A DNA stretch of 64,000 nucleotides from JAWSVE01 sp033852115 (lineage in GTDB: Bacteria; Pseudomonadota; Gammaproteobacteria; Pseudomonadales; Cellvibrionaceae), in the NCBI GenBank assembly GCA_033852115.1, contig JAWSVE010000008.1, positions 1 to 64,000 on the forward strand. The letters are read 5' to 3'. Below are positions 49,867 to 60,380 of the stretch, piece after piece (position 1 is the stretch's first letter; each line of letters opens with the position of its first letter). Made by a program: the position numbers and the translations under genes. The notes beneath the pieces are model-generated. The model worked only from the letters and a program-made list of their open reading frames with translations. It did no database searches and was not told the origin of the DNA.

Positions 49867-51972
49867 TTATTCGATTAACTCAATGACTAACTGAGTGTCA
49901 TTGCTGCTGTCGGTAGCCGATGGCTTTGCGACACACAGTAAAATTTCATCGTCCTTCAAATCAGAACTGATTGGGCTCGAATGAAGTACATTGCCTTCTA
50001 GCCGTTTGGCTCGACAGCTGCCGCACCGACCACTGCGACAACCAAAGTTAGGTTCAACGCCGTGTGTTTCCAGAAAATTGAGTAGCGTCCCATCTGACCG
50101 TTGCCAGTGTTGTTCTAGAAGATGGTTTCCTTTTCGATCAAGGACTGAAACCAGCGCCTCGTCTGCATAATCAACGGATGCGTGAGAGGCTAATTCTCGT
50201 TGCAGCGAAGAGGGGCCAAACGCTTCGGCATGGATTTGGTTGTCCGGAATATCCAGCCTGCGTAGCCAGGTGTAGGCGGATTGCATAAATGGAGTTGGCC
50301 CACAAATATAGACATCACTCTCCTTACCTTGAGGAAGATGTGCTTGCAGTACCTGCTCGGTCAGGCGACCGTGATGGTCATAGTCTTGCCCCTGCACCAA
50401 ATGGCTTTCTGGCTGTGTAAGGCACCAAATAATGTTGGCTTGTACGAGACGGCTAGCCAACTCACCGAGTTCTTTAAAAAATGCCCGTTCTTCGGCTGAT
50501 CGCGCTACTGCGATGAGGGTAACGGGGAGGGCCTGTCTTTTTTTCAATTGGGTGAACAATAAATCACGCAATATAGACACCATGGGTGTGATGCCGACAC
50601 CTGCAGCAATGAGAACGATTGGGCGCTTGTGAGGTGTGACGACGAAAAAATCCCCGGTTGGTGACTTTGCATTGATGCTGAAACCGGGCGTCAAGTGGCC
50701 GTGTAAATACTGTGAGAAAACACCATCCTTCTTAACGCTGATTCTATATTCTTCGTCATTGGGCGCACTTGATACGGTGTAGGTTCTGATGGTTTCCTTT
50801 CCGTCAATGGCCCCTTTTAGCGTTAAAAACTGTCCGGCTTTAAAGTGAGCTTTTGCCGAGTTTTCGGAATGCATTATGTTGCGACGAGTGTCGCCAGCGG
50901 TTGTGCTCGGCTTTAAGTAGAATGATGTGATATCACTACTTTCTTTCTCAACACGAGTTACCATATGTTGTCGCCATTCATGTCGAAATTTATCGGCTTC
51001 GCGTTTTAATTCAGCTTCGCGCCAGGTGCCGGTTAGTTCTGAATTGATTGAAAATAATGGTGCTGACCACGTGTGTGGTAGTGCATTTTCGAGAAGTACA
51101 CCATGATCAAGTGAGAAGGCCCAAACCCGCTCGGCGCCTTCAAAAAATTCTAGATTGGGGTAGTCCCAAAGGATTTCCGCTCGACCCGTTAGCATCAGCA
51201 AGTGGCCTTTGTTGAAATCGATAAACAACAGCCCGGCCTTGGGGTTCTCTAGCAAATTGCCTAAGGTATTGAAATGAAAATTACCGGCGTAGTCTGGGAT
51301 TTTTAATACCTTATCGTCTTCTACTTTTACAAATCCGGGTTTTCCTCCTCGATGAGAGACGTCGACACCTTCAGCCGCGCCAAAGTCGCTACCTGAAATT
51401 GCATTGCTGACATAGCTGGTGACAAACAGCGTATCGCTCTGTTCAATCAACGTTTTCGCGTAGCTATTCAGCGTTGTAAACGTGGATTGCTTTGTCGAAA
51501 GCGTTTGATCGCTATCCTTGTTTGGTGTGCGCGCTTGAATGTATTGCGGGCAGTTTCCAAACGATTGATCTATCTTCAAGCTGAATTCATTGTCTGTGGT
51601 GGCAATAACGGTTCCTGAAAGTCTATTTCGACGACGTGTTGCCAGTTCTATGCCTAGCATGCCCACCTTTTTTCCGTGCTTTAGGCTTTGCTGGAGTGGA
51701 TCGCCGGGTATGGTTGCGGCGTCGACAGATAAAAATTTTGGATCTGGGCAGGATATAAATCCTGGGTCGCCGATTAATATCGACGCCCAGGGCCACCCTT
51801 TTTCATCAACAGAGCCAGCAAAGACATAGGACAGCTGTTGATAAAATGTCATGTGCTGGTCGGGCAGGTAGTTACGGATAACTTTTTGCCCAAAACGCTC
51901 CATTTGATCATTAACGCCTAAACGCTTTTGAATGAATTGTTCACCGCGATGAAAGGGAGATGTGGTCATCAT
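49867..51972 (-). CDS. PNPOx-like / ferredoxin reductase / 2Fe-2S fusion oxidoreductase
   Basis: 701 residues. N-terminal pyridoxamine-5'-phosphate-oxidase-like FMN-binding domain (about 1-310, QHMTFYQQLSYVF, KAGLLFIDF), a ferredoxin-reductase module (about 345-590: RTYTVSSAP for FAD, AAGVGITPM and CGPTPFM for NAD(P)H) and a C-terminal plant-type [2Fe-2S] ferredoxin with CRSGRCGSC and a last Cys in LLC. It should carry electrons from NAD(P)H to an acceptor, as in phthalate-dioxygenase-reductase-type chains. Begins one base after the GST gene stop. Confidence 0.92.
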   Translation of the reverse strand: MMTTSPFHRGEQFIQKRLGVNDQMERFGQKVIRNYLPDQHMTFYQQLSYVFAGSVDEKGWPWASILIGDPGFISCPDPKFLSVDAATIPGDPLQQSLKHGKKVGMLGIELATRRRNRLSGTVIATTDNEFSLKIDQSFGNCPQYIQARTPNKDSDQTLSTKQSTFTTLNSYAKTLIEQSDTLFVTSYVSNAISGSDFGAAEGVDVSHRGGKPGFVKVEDDKVLKIPDYAGNFHFNTLGNLLENPKAGLLFIDFNKGHLLMLTGRAEILWDYPNLEFFEGAERVWAFSLDHGVLLENALPHTWSAPLFSINSELTGTWREAELKREADKFRHEWRQHMVTRVEKESSDITSFYLKPSTTAGDTRRNIMHSENSAKAHFKAGQFLTLKGAIDGKETIRTYTVSSAPNDEEYRISVKKDGVFSQYLHGHLTPGFSINAKSPTGDFFVVTPHKRPIVLIAAGVGITPMVSILRDLLFTQLKKRQALPVTLIAVARSAEERAFFKELGELASRLVQANIIWCLTQPESHLVQGQDYDHHGRLTEQVLQAHLPQGKESDVYICGPTPFMQSAYTWLRRLDIPDNQIHAEAFGPSSLQRELASHASVDYADEALVSVLDRKGNHLLEQHWQRSDGTLLNFLETHGVEPNFGCRSGRCGSCRAKRLEGNVLHSSPISSDLKDDEILLCVAKPSATDSSNDTQLVIELIE

Positions 51973-51973
51973 A

Positions 51974-52597
51974 TTATGCCGCCAACCCTACTGCGGTTGA
52001 TTGCATTGGCACAAAGCCAGTGAGAGATTCCACGCGTTGAAGCCAGGCTTTCACGTGTGGGAAATCGGACAAGTCAACATTGCCTTCAGGTGCATGTGCT
52101 ATGTACGCATAGTTTGCAACATCGGCGATGGTTGGGTGGCCTGCTGCTAACCATTTAGTTTTCGCTAAGTGATTATTCAATGCGGTAAGAATGTTTTTGG
52201 CTGTCGCGATGGCGAACTGTGCATCTAATGGTGCGCCAAACACAGTGATTAAGCGTGCAGCCGCTGGGCCAAACGCAACAGGACCGGCAGCAACTGACAA
52301 GTATTGCGCTACTAGAGCGGCACCGACAGGATCGCTAGGGAGCCATTTTTTGTCTTGGTCATATTGGGTAGCGAGGTAGATTAGAATTGCATTGGAGTCG
52401 TAAATGGTTACGTCTCCGTCTTCTAAAACCGGCACTTGTCCTAATGGGTTTTTCTCCAGAAATTCCGGTGTTTTATGTTCTGCGTTTAATAAGTCTACAT
52501 CGATAATCTCAGCCTCTATATTCAGCAGAGAAAGTAATAGCTCGACTCTGTGCGAATGGCCGGATAAAGGATGACGATACAATTTGATAGTTGACAT
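51974..52597 (-). CDS. Glutathione S-transferase
   Basis: 207 residues from the ATG at 52597, with GGAG upstream. N-terminal thioredoxin-like domain (LYRHPLSGHSHRVELLL, GQVPVLEDGD, YDSNAILIYLA) followed by the all-helical domain (ADVANYAYIAHAPEGNVDL). Catalyses glutathione conjugation or related reactions. Second-last in the left-reading operon before the fusion oxidoreductase. Confidence 0.94.
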   Translation of the reverse strand: MSTIKLYRHPLSGHSHRVELLLSLLNIEAEIIDVDLLNAEHKTPEFLEKNPLGQVPVLEDGDVTIYDSNAILIYLATQYDQDKKWLPSDPVGAALVAQYLSVAAGPVAFGPAAARLITVFGAPLDAQFAIATAKNILTALNNHLAKTKWLAAGHPTIADVANYAYIAHAPEGNVDLSDFPHVKAWLQRVESLTGFVPMQSTAVGLAA

Positions 52598-52621
52598 AAT
52601 GTTCTCCAAAAATGTTGATCA

Positions 52622-53677
52622 CTAATAGAATGTTTTGTTAAGTATTAAACCGCCCCAAATTAAGTCACGATCACCTCCTCCTTCTTTCACTTCCGATGTA
52701 TGTCCACGTACCATGTAAGTCAGTTGGTATCCCTTGAAGAGTGATTTGGTGTATCCCACCCAGGCTTCCACTAAAAAGTGTTTAATTTCATCGTTGTTAA
52801 AAGTGACCTTGCTGCTGCGGAATTGGCCTTGCAAAAAAGCGTTGTATGCCCTGGCTTTTATAGCGGCACCAAAGAAAACAAAGTTGTCGGAGTGGCGGTT
52901 TTCTACGGCGCTTTTTTCTCCATAGCTGGTTAATTCTGGATTGAATGCCCACCAGCGCGAATTGAAGTTACCAACTCGCATGTTGAGACTTAGATTAGCT
53001 TCGGTGATATACCCAAGCGAAATTTGGCGCGTTAGCTTGGCTTCTATGCGGCTGGCTTCAGGTGTCAGTGCAACTTGTTTTGCCAATTGATAGCGTGCGG
53101 TTAACTCGCCGCCATCCGAGATTTGGTTATGCCAACCAAGCGCCTCTTCGCTATCGGTAACGTCATGCACTTCACTTTGCAATTGTTCAAAAATTTTTAG
53201 GCCTAAAACACCCAGTGTTAATGTGCTCTGCCATGCAACACGACCGTGAAAATTCACGCGCTCCTGAGCATGCGAGTAATACACAATGCTGGCAAAGGGG
53301 CGGTCGTTTTTAGTGGCTTGGGTTTGGCTGATTTCTTCCGGCGTAAAACCGTATAGCCCGGCTTCAATCGCATAACTGCTTTGTGTTCCATCATCGACGG
53401 ACAAGAACCCATCCACGGCGTCAAGTGCTGGTCGTAAACTGATTATGGATTCGAAGCGATTTTTCTGTTTGTAGGCGACACTGATGCCTGCGGTATAGTC
53501 TTGATCGCGTTTTCCCGGCACGAGCACATCGTTGTCAAAGGTAAAACTGAATTGACTCGGCGAATTCGTGCGAATCGATGCATCAGAATATTCAGCAGAA
53601 AACCCGGTGATAAGAATGCAGACCAAAAACAATAGCAGTGAGTAGGGCTGATCGGCTTTTTCGACATTAGTGTTCAT
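52622..53677 (-). CDS. LpxR-family outer-membrane lipid A deacylase-like protein
   Basis: 351 residues from the ATG at 53677 with GCGGAGGTAGCC upstream. Signal peptide, then FTFDNDVLVPGKRDQDYTAG, the N-terminal signature of LpxR (DUF2219), whose members form a 12-stranded barrel that removes the 3'-acyloxyacyl group of lipid A in the outer leaflet. Barrel-like alternating strands follow. Overlaps the previous gene by 11 bases. Confidence 0.85.
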   Translation of the reverse strand: MNTNVEKADQPYSLLLFLVCILITGFSAEYSDASIRTNSPSQFSFTFDNDVLVPGKRDQDYTAGISVAYKQKNRFESIISLRPALDAVDGFLSVDDGTQSSYAIEAGLYGFTPEEISQTQATKNDRPFASIVYYSHAQERVNFHGRVAWQSTLTLGVLGLKIFEQLQSEVHDVTDSEEALGWHNQISDGGELTARYQLAKQVALTPEASRIEAKLTRQISLGYITEANLSLNMRVGNFNSRWWAFNPELTSYGEKSAVENRHSDNFVFFGAAIKARAYNAFLQGQFRSSKVTFNNDEIKHFLVEAWVGYTKSLFKGYQLTYMVRGHTSEVKEGGGDRDLIWGGLILNKTFY

Positions 53678-54173
53678 GGCTACCTCCGCCAACAAAAGGC
53701 CGCACCGATAGCGTTAGTGTTTGATGTGATGGCGTCGGTTGGCTACCAACAATCTTTAACTCGGAGATAAGTCCGTTGCTGTTCAGTTGAACTAATGCGC
53801 TGCCATTGCCTCGTTTGCCGTGCAGGTTTTTGGAGTCTTGGCGATAGGCTTGGTAGTCAATAGAGAGTCGAGTGAACGAGTGAGACCGGAGCTTAAGCGC
53901 CACTTGGCAGTGGGAGCGGCTTTTGAACTGGTCTTGGAGGGATTGAAACAACGCTTGCTGCCCAAGCAGTGTTTGATTACAGCTATACCAATCGCAGTGG
54001 GGGGCAAAAAGCTGAACCAACTGCTCTGCATCGCCTTGATTCCAAAGTGTCTGTGCCCTGGATACAAATGCCGTTGCCAAATTACCCGTTAACGGTGGCT
54101 GTGAATGGGAGTTTCTTAAAACCAGCATCGCCTTATCTCGATCTAAACCATAAATTTTTGGGATGTGCTCCAA
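53667..54173 (-). CDS. NTF2-like (SnoaL-type) protein
   Basis: 168 residues if the TTG at 54173 is used; an in-frame ATG at 54128 gives about 153. Neither has a clear ribosome binding site. LATAFVSRAQTLWNQGDAEQLVQLFAPHCDWYSC is the N-terminal helix of the NTF2 fold, as in DUF1348/SnoaL proteins. It is the first gene of the seven-gene operon. Probable small-molecule binding or stress function. Confidence 0.75.
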   Translation of the reverse strand: MEHIPKIYGLDRDKAMLVLRNSHSQPPLTGNLATAFVSRAQTLWNQGDAEQLVQLFAPHCDWYSCNQTLLGQQALFQSLQDQFKSRSHCQVALKLRSHSFTRLSIDYQAYRQDSKNLHGKRGNGSALVQLNSNGLISELKIVGSQPTPSHQTLTLSVRPFVGGGSHEH

Positions 54174-54665
54174 CTACTGTTTGAACACGGCGTCAAATTA
54201 CGATTTGAGAGATATCAAGTAGCGTGCCAATTAAAATTTCTTTATAAAACAATTGGTTAGGTTATATCTGGTGTCTCAGAAATTTGTGAATATCAAAATA
54301 CTGATACTGGTGTATCAAAAAACTGAGAGTTTACCTCTCGGTTTACTTTGGTATGAAGGCGCGTTTGGGTGTATGGAGGGCGAAAAAGAGTGGGTGTGAC
54401 TGGGAGGCGGGCACGAGTGGAGTTGGGCTGTGCTCGTTCCTAGAGCGTCAAGACGGGTTAGCAGGTATGCTCATTTGAGAGCTTAATGAGCTGCTGGTGT
54501 GTTCGGGTGAAGTCATTACCTGGTCGGGTTGTTAGCTATTGAACGGCCTCGTTGCAATAAGTTGATGGAGTTGCCTGCTGCTCCTTATTCGTGAGGTTGG
54601 GTTCGTTTGCTCCGTTGCGGCTAAGCCTTTACCGCATCGCGCTGAGATGATGGCGTCCTGAAGTA
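54174..54665. other. Intergenic region at the left edge of the island
   Basis: 492 bases with no gene. I searched for a copy of the tRNA-Leu 3' end that would mark an attachment site and found none. Confidence 0.4.
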
Positions 54666-55937
54666 TCACAAGGAAGGTAAGCTAGGGCACTTGAACATCA
54701 TCTCTGATCCATGCCGTTCTCTCACTTTTTCGTATGCGTCGCACGTATCATTGATTGCGTGAATCTGTTCTTCGGTTTGCACTAATGCTAACAATTTCGT
54801 GCGAGCCTCTTCCAATGTTCGGTATATGCCGATGCCTTCCTGCATAAACCTGCGCTCTTCGTCAGTAAAATCGCCAAGAAAAATGCCGGAGGTAACAATA
54901 AGGGAGCAATATGGTGTTCGCACTGAATCCACATCGTCGTGTAGAGTGCGTTGACTCAATGATGAAAGTAGGCCGATGGTCGGTCGTGCTCGGTGTGGCT
55001 CTTTTAACTGGATATGCATGTCGTCAGCTAGATGAATTGGGTGATCCGATTCAGCTTTTATCTTGCGTTGCACCTCACCACCTTCGCCCCATCTAGGCTC
55101 AATGATCTGCTTGCCTGCTTGAAACATCTCTTCTTCCAGGTCTACCGTGTATGGCGCTTGCCCAAGATGCATTGACCACCCCAGTTGTCCATTAGTCGGA
55201 ATCAAATGGCCGCGATATTGGTAGCGCATAGATGGCTTGTCTGAATGGCGATTGGGTAGGTTTACTTTTACGCGTATACAACAACCAGAACCGTATGGAT
55301 TTGTCATGACATGCGAGATGCGCATAGTGAGTAATCTAATCCCTGTGGAGCTTCCATAAGCTGTTGGTGTAATAATTAGATAGGCCCCGGCGGCTCTATC
55401 GAGTGTCATCGTTGCGAGTTCTTCTGATAGGAAATAACTGCAATTCTCTTTGGGCCGCATGTTCCGTTCTTTTTCTATCGCTATATAACTTTCTTCGCGG
55501 CTAAGTCCCAATTTCTTCGCGACATTCCAGACTGAAGCCTCCCCGACGCAATTGCGACCATCTTTGCCTAAATCCACTTCGACAGAAAAGTCTTCCGCAG
55601 TGACTTCTTCATGTTGAAATAAGCGATGATCGGTGCCGAGCTTCTGCTTCATCTCCTCTCTGAATTTCCGCAAGCTAGCTACTATCGTCTCTCCATAATC
55701 TGTATTGGGGGCGCCGTTGGGGAATCCGCCAAGTGCAATGCTTCGGACGGTATCTTTTTTAAGGCCAACAACAGCTTTAAATGTGTTGCCAACCCATCGT
55801 TCTTTCTCGCTACCGTCTTTGTTTGTCGGGTTTCCTTGGGCGTTATGGTATGCAATGGAATAAATATTGTCTGGGCTAAGCAGCAATGCACATTTATGGG
55901 CTAGTGTAATGCTGTTGTATACGTACTTTCCGGGCAT
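54666..55937 (-). CDS. Uncharacterised 423-residue protein of the island
   Basis: 423 residues, soluble, no signal peptide, no recognised domain. N-terminal segment KYVYNSITLAHKCALLL and a central beta-rich part; a helical C-terminus (about 365-410). The ATG at 55937 has AAGGAG 8-9 bases upstream, good evidence of a real gene. It lies in the accessory region and could be part of a defence or mobile module, but no partner is identifiable. Confidence 0.7.
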   Translation of the reverse strand: MPGKYVYNSITLAHKCALLLSPDNIYSIAYHNAQGNPTNKDGSEKERWVGNTFKAVVGLKKDTVRSIALGGFPNGAPNTDYGETIVASLRKFREEMKQKLGTDHRLFQHEEVTAEDFSVEVDLGKDGRNCVGEASVWNVAKKLGLSREESYIAIEKERNMRPKENCSYFLSEELATMTLDRAAGAYLIITPTAYGSSTGIRLLTMRISHVMTNPYGSGCCIRVKVNLPNRHSDKPSMRYQYRGHLIPTNGQLGWSMHLGQAPYTVDLEEEMFQAGKQIIEPRWGEGGEVQRKIKAESDHPIHLADDMHIQLKEPHRARPTIGLLSSLSQRTLHDDVDSVRTPYCSLIVTSGIFLGDFTDEERRFMQEGIGIYRTLEEARTKLLALVQTEEQIHAINDTCDAYEKVRERHGSEMMFKCPSLPSL

Positions 55938-56110
55938 TTTTCTGGCTCCTTCCAGCTTTTCTGCGGAAAAATAAAAGTGATTCGGTGCTTACTCAAGAAA
56001 ATTTTCCGGCCGAAACGCGAATTTCGCAAAATATTCTTTTTGGCCGCTCCGTGCTTTTAGGCAGGGTTACGATAGCCCCAAATAACACATAACAGTGAGG
56101 GGGTAACAAA

Positions 56111-56353
56111 ATGTTCTCAATAAAGCGGGTAAAAAGGTTTCTATCGAAACTAATATTGAGTTGTGTTGCGCTGACGATCATTAGATTAACGCCTGTTGGT
56201 GATGTGGACAACACTCCGGTGCAGGGATCATGTGACGTATCGGTGATGCACGTGAGAATCACAGTCGTATACACCGCCGAGACCGCAAGCCAGGAAGGTA
56301 AAGAAAAGACAATATTGGGAGCGAGCGAAACGGTTGGGCCTGAGCGTGAATGA
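56111..56353 (+). CDS. Small hypothetical protein
   Basis: 80 residues with a basic N-terminus and one hydrophobic helix (about 10-25), possibly exported. GAGGGGG lies ahead of the ATG. Composition is ordinary but no family is recognised; low confidence. Confidence 0.35.
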   Translation: MFSIKRVKRFLSKLILSCVALTIIRLTPVGDVDNTPVQGSCDVSVMHVRITVVYTAETASQEGKEKTILGASETVGPERE

Positions 56354-56527
56354 AGGTAGCGGTATGGGGTCCACGCGCGAGGTGCGGGTCAGCAGCTAGT
56401 CGCATTCCAAATTGGGTTTTTTGCGACGGCCTGCGAGAGTCGGTGTGATGTTATAAAGTCACTACCTCCCTTAATGGAAGCGGCGCGGCAATAGCGTTGA
56501 AACAATGTCCCAGCACATAATAGATGT

Positions 56528-57030
56528 GTGCTGCGAATCGACATACCCAAAGATCAATTCACTACCGATCAGGTTTTGTTGTCATTTTATGAAAGCTGGC
56601 AAGTTCAGGTTAAGCCTTATTTTGTCGCCAAATCCAACATTTCGAAGATTGCTAAGAAAAGAGTATTAATGGATCTCCTGGCAGTACTGGATCAGAACCC
56701 GAAGCCACCACCTGGCCCTACGCATTTGGGAAAAAACATAAAATTACCTATACAGTATTGGAGTACCATTTCCCCAAAGAGTATGCTGAGCTTAAGCGAC
56801 GTTATCGAAAGTGGGAAACGCAGACAAGGCGAGATGCATCGCTTAAGCGTGTCGAGAATATAGTTCTTGGCGCGCTGGACTGTGGCCGAAGCAGAGTTTA
56901 CCCTAGCCATCGAAAGCTTGTGGAATTGGGGTATGTGCTTAAGAGTGATTTGAGAAAACCTGAGATCACGGATTTGCTGGACGCTTTCCAGCGATGTTTT
57001 GATGACTTGGGAATTGTTCAGGAAAACTAA
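56528..57030 (+). pseudogene. Frameshifted hypothetical gene of the island
   Basis: From a GTG at 56528 the frame gives LRIDIPKDQFTTDQVLLSFYESW and continues to about 56700. A frame shifted by two (open from 56656, internal start at 56758) then gives KEYAELKRRYRKWETQTRRD and VYPSHRKLVELGYVL to 57030. The second part reads more protein-like than the continuation of the first frame. I interpret this as one gene with an indel near 56700, but two overlapping small genes cannot be excluded. Confidence 0.35.
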
Positions 57031-57299
57031 TCCTATTTCGATGCCCGGACGTCCTTCTGCTCCCTCGCCGCTAAAAGCCAAACTCTCGCCTAGATGGACG
57101 TAATGTGCGCTTTCGACCCAAAGCGGACGTTTTTCTTCTGTTAAGTTGTTATCTGATCATTGTCCATCAATAACGTGAATGGTCTAGCTTTGAAAAAGCG
57201 CCTGGAAACAAGAGTTGAATAAATAAATATTTGATAGCTGCCTCGCGCTCAGTAGACGCTAAATAATAGAGCGCCAACCAATTAACTTACAAGGGCAAT
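57031..57299. other. Short intergenic region upstream of the TrlF-like gene
   Basis: 269 bases, no gene. GGACGTCC palindrome at about 57046. Promoter of the TrlF-like gene is probably here. Confidence 0.4.
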
Positions 57300-60058
57300 A
57301 TGGACAATAAATACGATAAAGGATCAGAGTGGCGAAAGTGGGACTTGCATATTCATACCCCGTATTCGATAGAGAACCAGTTTGGACAAGGGAGTGATGA
57401 TGCAGTTTGGGATCGTTACATTAAGGATCTAGAAAGCCTTCCCCCTGACTTTAAAGTTTTGGGTATCAATGACTATATGTTCATTGATGGGTACGAGAGA
57501 CTGCTTAGAGAAAAGACGGATAACGGGCGGTTAAATAATATAGATTTATTGCTACCAGTCGTGGAATTCAGAATCTCCATGTTTGCTGGCGTTGATTTCG
57601 GCTCATATAAGCGAATCAATCTCCACGTGGTATTTTCAGATCTGCTCGATCCTGGGGTAATAAAAAGCCAATTTTTAAATACGTTACATCAAAGCTACAG
57701 GCTTGCGCCAGGGAGGGAAGGAGCCTCTTGGTCAGGAACGGTTACTCGAAGCACTGGGTGCTAGTATTAAAGCCACAGTACCGCCTGATCAATTAGCTAG
57801 ATATGGTTCTGACCTTATGGAGGGGTTTAGAAACCTAAACCTTGATGAAGGAGAGCTAATTGACCGACTGGAGAGTAACAGCTTCCTAAAGGGGAGGTAT
57901 TTATTAGCTGTTGGTAAAACGGAATGGGATAGTTTGCGATGGTCTGACAGCTCTATCTCTTCAAAGAAGGATATTATAAACAAGGCAGACATAGTCTTTG
58001 TTTCAGCTGAATCAGTTGACAAATTTCACGCTGCAAAGCAGAAGCTATCATCGCAGTCTGTTAATGATCTACTTCTTGATTGCAGTGATGCTCATCACTA
58101 TTCAGATTCAGGAAATAAAGATCGTATCGGCAACAGTAACACCTGGATTAAGTCAGACCCTACTTTTGAAGGGTTGAAACAAATTGTTTATGAACCGTCT
58201 AGAGTATCTGTTCAGGAAAATCAGCCTGACGATAAGGCTGGATATCAAGTAATAGACAGAATAAAAATACAAAATCCACTGATCTTAAATGAAACCATTC
58301 AGCTTAATGGGAATATGAACTCCATTATTGGCGGAAGGTCTACGGGCAAATCTGTTCTTCTTACAGCTATTGCACAAAAACTAAAAACAGAAGAACCAAT
58401 ATCATTTGTAAATAAACCCGAATACGGGACTTTCGTGCAAAATGTTTCATCTTCTATATCGGTAATTTGGAAGGATGGCGAAGTTAACGACAACCGAGAA
58501 ATTGAATTCTTTCAGCAGGGATATATGTTTCAGCTTGCAACTAATAACGCTAAATTAAGCAAGCTAATTCAGGATATTTTAAGCATTAATGGAAAAGGGT
58601 CTGTTTTGGAGTCGCATTCTACAAGGCGATCCGAGCTTAAAAAGCTTATTTCATCTGAAATCAATGATCTCTTTCAAGGTGCTGAGGAAATTAGACGTCG
58701 TCAAGGCATACTTTTAGATAAAGGTGATAAGAAGGGTGTCGAGGATGAAATCTTGAGGCTCCAAAATAAATTAGTAGAGCTTGATACCCTTTCTTTATCT
58801 GAAGAAGAAAGAGCTATTTACGATAAGCAAAAGCTTCTTATCGAGGAATCATTGAATATCAGAGACAGACTGTTCAAAGATCAGCAGCAGATTGAGCGAC
58901 TCAAAAGCATTTCGTTAGTGAGGAAGGACATAGCGATAGAATTTGCAACGATTTCAGACTCCCAACGAAATAAAATTAATGAGCTATATGATGTTCTTAG
59001 TCAGGAAATTGAAACGAAATGGATTGGAGGTCTGGACTCTCAGCTTGATGAAATTACTCGATCTATAGAAGAGAGTAATAGGTTGATGGAGCAAGCGAAA
59101 TCAGACGAGACGTATAAAAAAGCTTCACAAGCCTACCAAAACTCAGCCCAGTTGAAAGAAATACAGGATCTTATTAAAGAACAAAAAATAAAGCTCAGCG
59201 AGATTAACTCAACATTGAGTGAAATAGGGGAGCTTCAAAAGAAGTGGAATCAAATCAAGGAGAGTATAATTTCGAATCACAACGCCTATTTCACTGAGAT
59301 TGACGAGCTTTTGCCGCAACTCAATACTAGCCAAGACGGACTAGATATTAACGCTGTATCAAACTTCAGTGAAAAAAGATATCGAGAAATTCTCGAAGGG
59401 GCATTAAATCTTCAAAGTTCTTCCAGTCGCAGCATAGCTGAATTCACCTATCAGGATAACGACCAATATATGCAGCATTTGGTTAGTTTATTAAACTCCT
59501 TACTTTCTGGAGCTGTAACACTCAAAGGCGGATACACAGCACAATCCTTAGTTTCGAGTCTTTTATCTGAATGTTTTTATGATGTCGCTTATGACTTGGT
59601 TTATGAAGATGATAACTTCAAACATATGTCGGATGGAAAAAAAGCCTTCGTTATTTTGAAATTATTACTCGATTTTAGCGATAAAAAAATGCCCGATTCT
59701 CATTGATCAGCCTGAAGATGATTTGGATAACAGGGCAATTTACTTGGATCTCGTAAAATATTTAGAGAAAAAGAAGATAAAACGGCAAATTATTTTGGCC
59801 ACGCACAACCCCAATATAGTGGTGGGGGCTGATAGTGAGTTAGTTATTGTGGCTAATCAACATGGAACTAGAAGCGAAAACCGTGATGACAAGAAATTCG
59901 CATATAAAACTGGCAGTTTAGAAAACTCCAAACCACGTGATTCTTCAATACCATATATTCTTGATTCCCAGGGTATTCGCGAGCACGTATGCGACATATT
60001 GGAAGGCGGAGATATTGCTTTCAAGCTAAGAGAAAAGAAATATTCAATTACGATTTAA
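57300..60058 (+). pseudogene. TrlF-like PHP-domain/ABC-type ATPase, interrupted by two +1 frameshifts
   Basis: Three frames form one protein of about 919 residues. Part 1 (57300-57764) begins with a PHP phosphoesterase domain (KWDLHIHTPYS; LGINDY). Part 2 (57703-59706) carries the remaining PHP segment (LLLDCSDAHHYS), an ATPase Walker A (GGRSTGKSVLLTAIA) and long coiled-coil arms (about 59.0-59.3 kb), as in SMC/Rad50-type proteins. Part 3 (to 60058) has Walker B (LIDQPEDDLDN) and the H-loop (ATHNPNI). The first switch lies between about 57660 and 57745; the second is at an A7 run at 59683-59689, where removing one A restores the frame. Architecture matches the TrlF-like AAA/ABC ATPases, which occur in defence islands. 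The breaks may be real, programmed, or sequence errors. Confidence 0.8.
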
Positions 60059-60380
60059 GCATAAGCATTCCCACTCATCCGTTGAAGGATGAGATATGAG
60101 TGTTGAGATATTATGTGCAATGCCTGAATTTGTCCTCCCAGCTGTACCCGTACCTGGGGAGGACGCGGTCACCTAGGTCGCAGATAAGGGGGCAGTGTTC
60201 GGGGGCCGAGTAAAAATCCTGTATGTCCGCTAAAGGCCGGAAACAGGCTTTGGAAATAACCCATTCGTATAGGTGGGCGATTTTTTTGTTGTTGGGAAAT
60301 AGCTTTCTCTCAGAAAACAATTTTTTAATAGTAGAAATGACAACTAATCTGGTTTGTCCAGTTTTGAAAAAGGAAATGCT
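60059..60380. other. Intergenic region with hairpins
   Basis: 322 bases. A CTCATCC/GGATGAG hairpin at 60074-60093 may terminate the ATPase gene. A GTCCTCCCA/TGGGGAGGAC imperfect inverted repeat lies at about 60138-60166. A minus-strand 69-codon frame at 60111-60320 starts with TTG and lacks a ribosome binding site, so it is not annotated. Confidence 0.4.

Noticed and set aside
60111..60320. 69-codon minus-strand frame in the island
   Set aside because: Starts with TTG without ribosome binding site and lies over hairpins.
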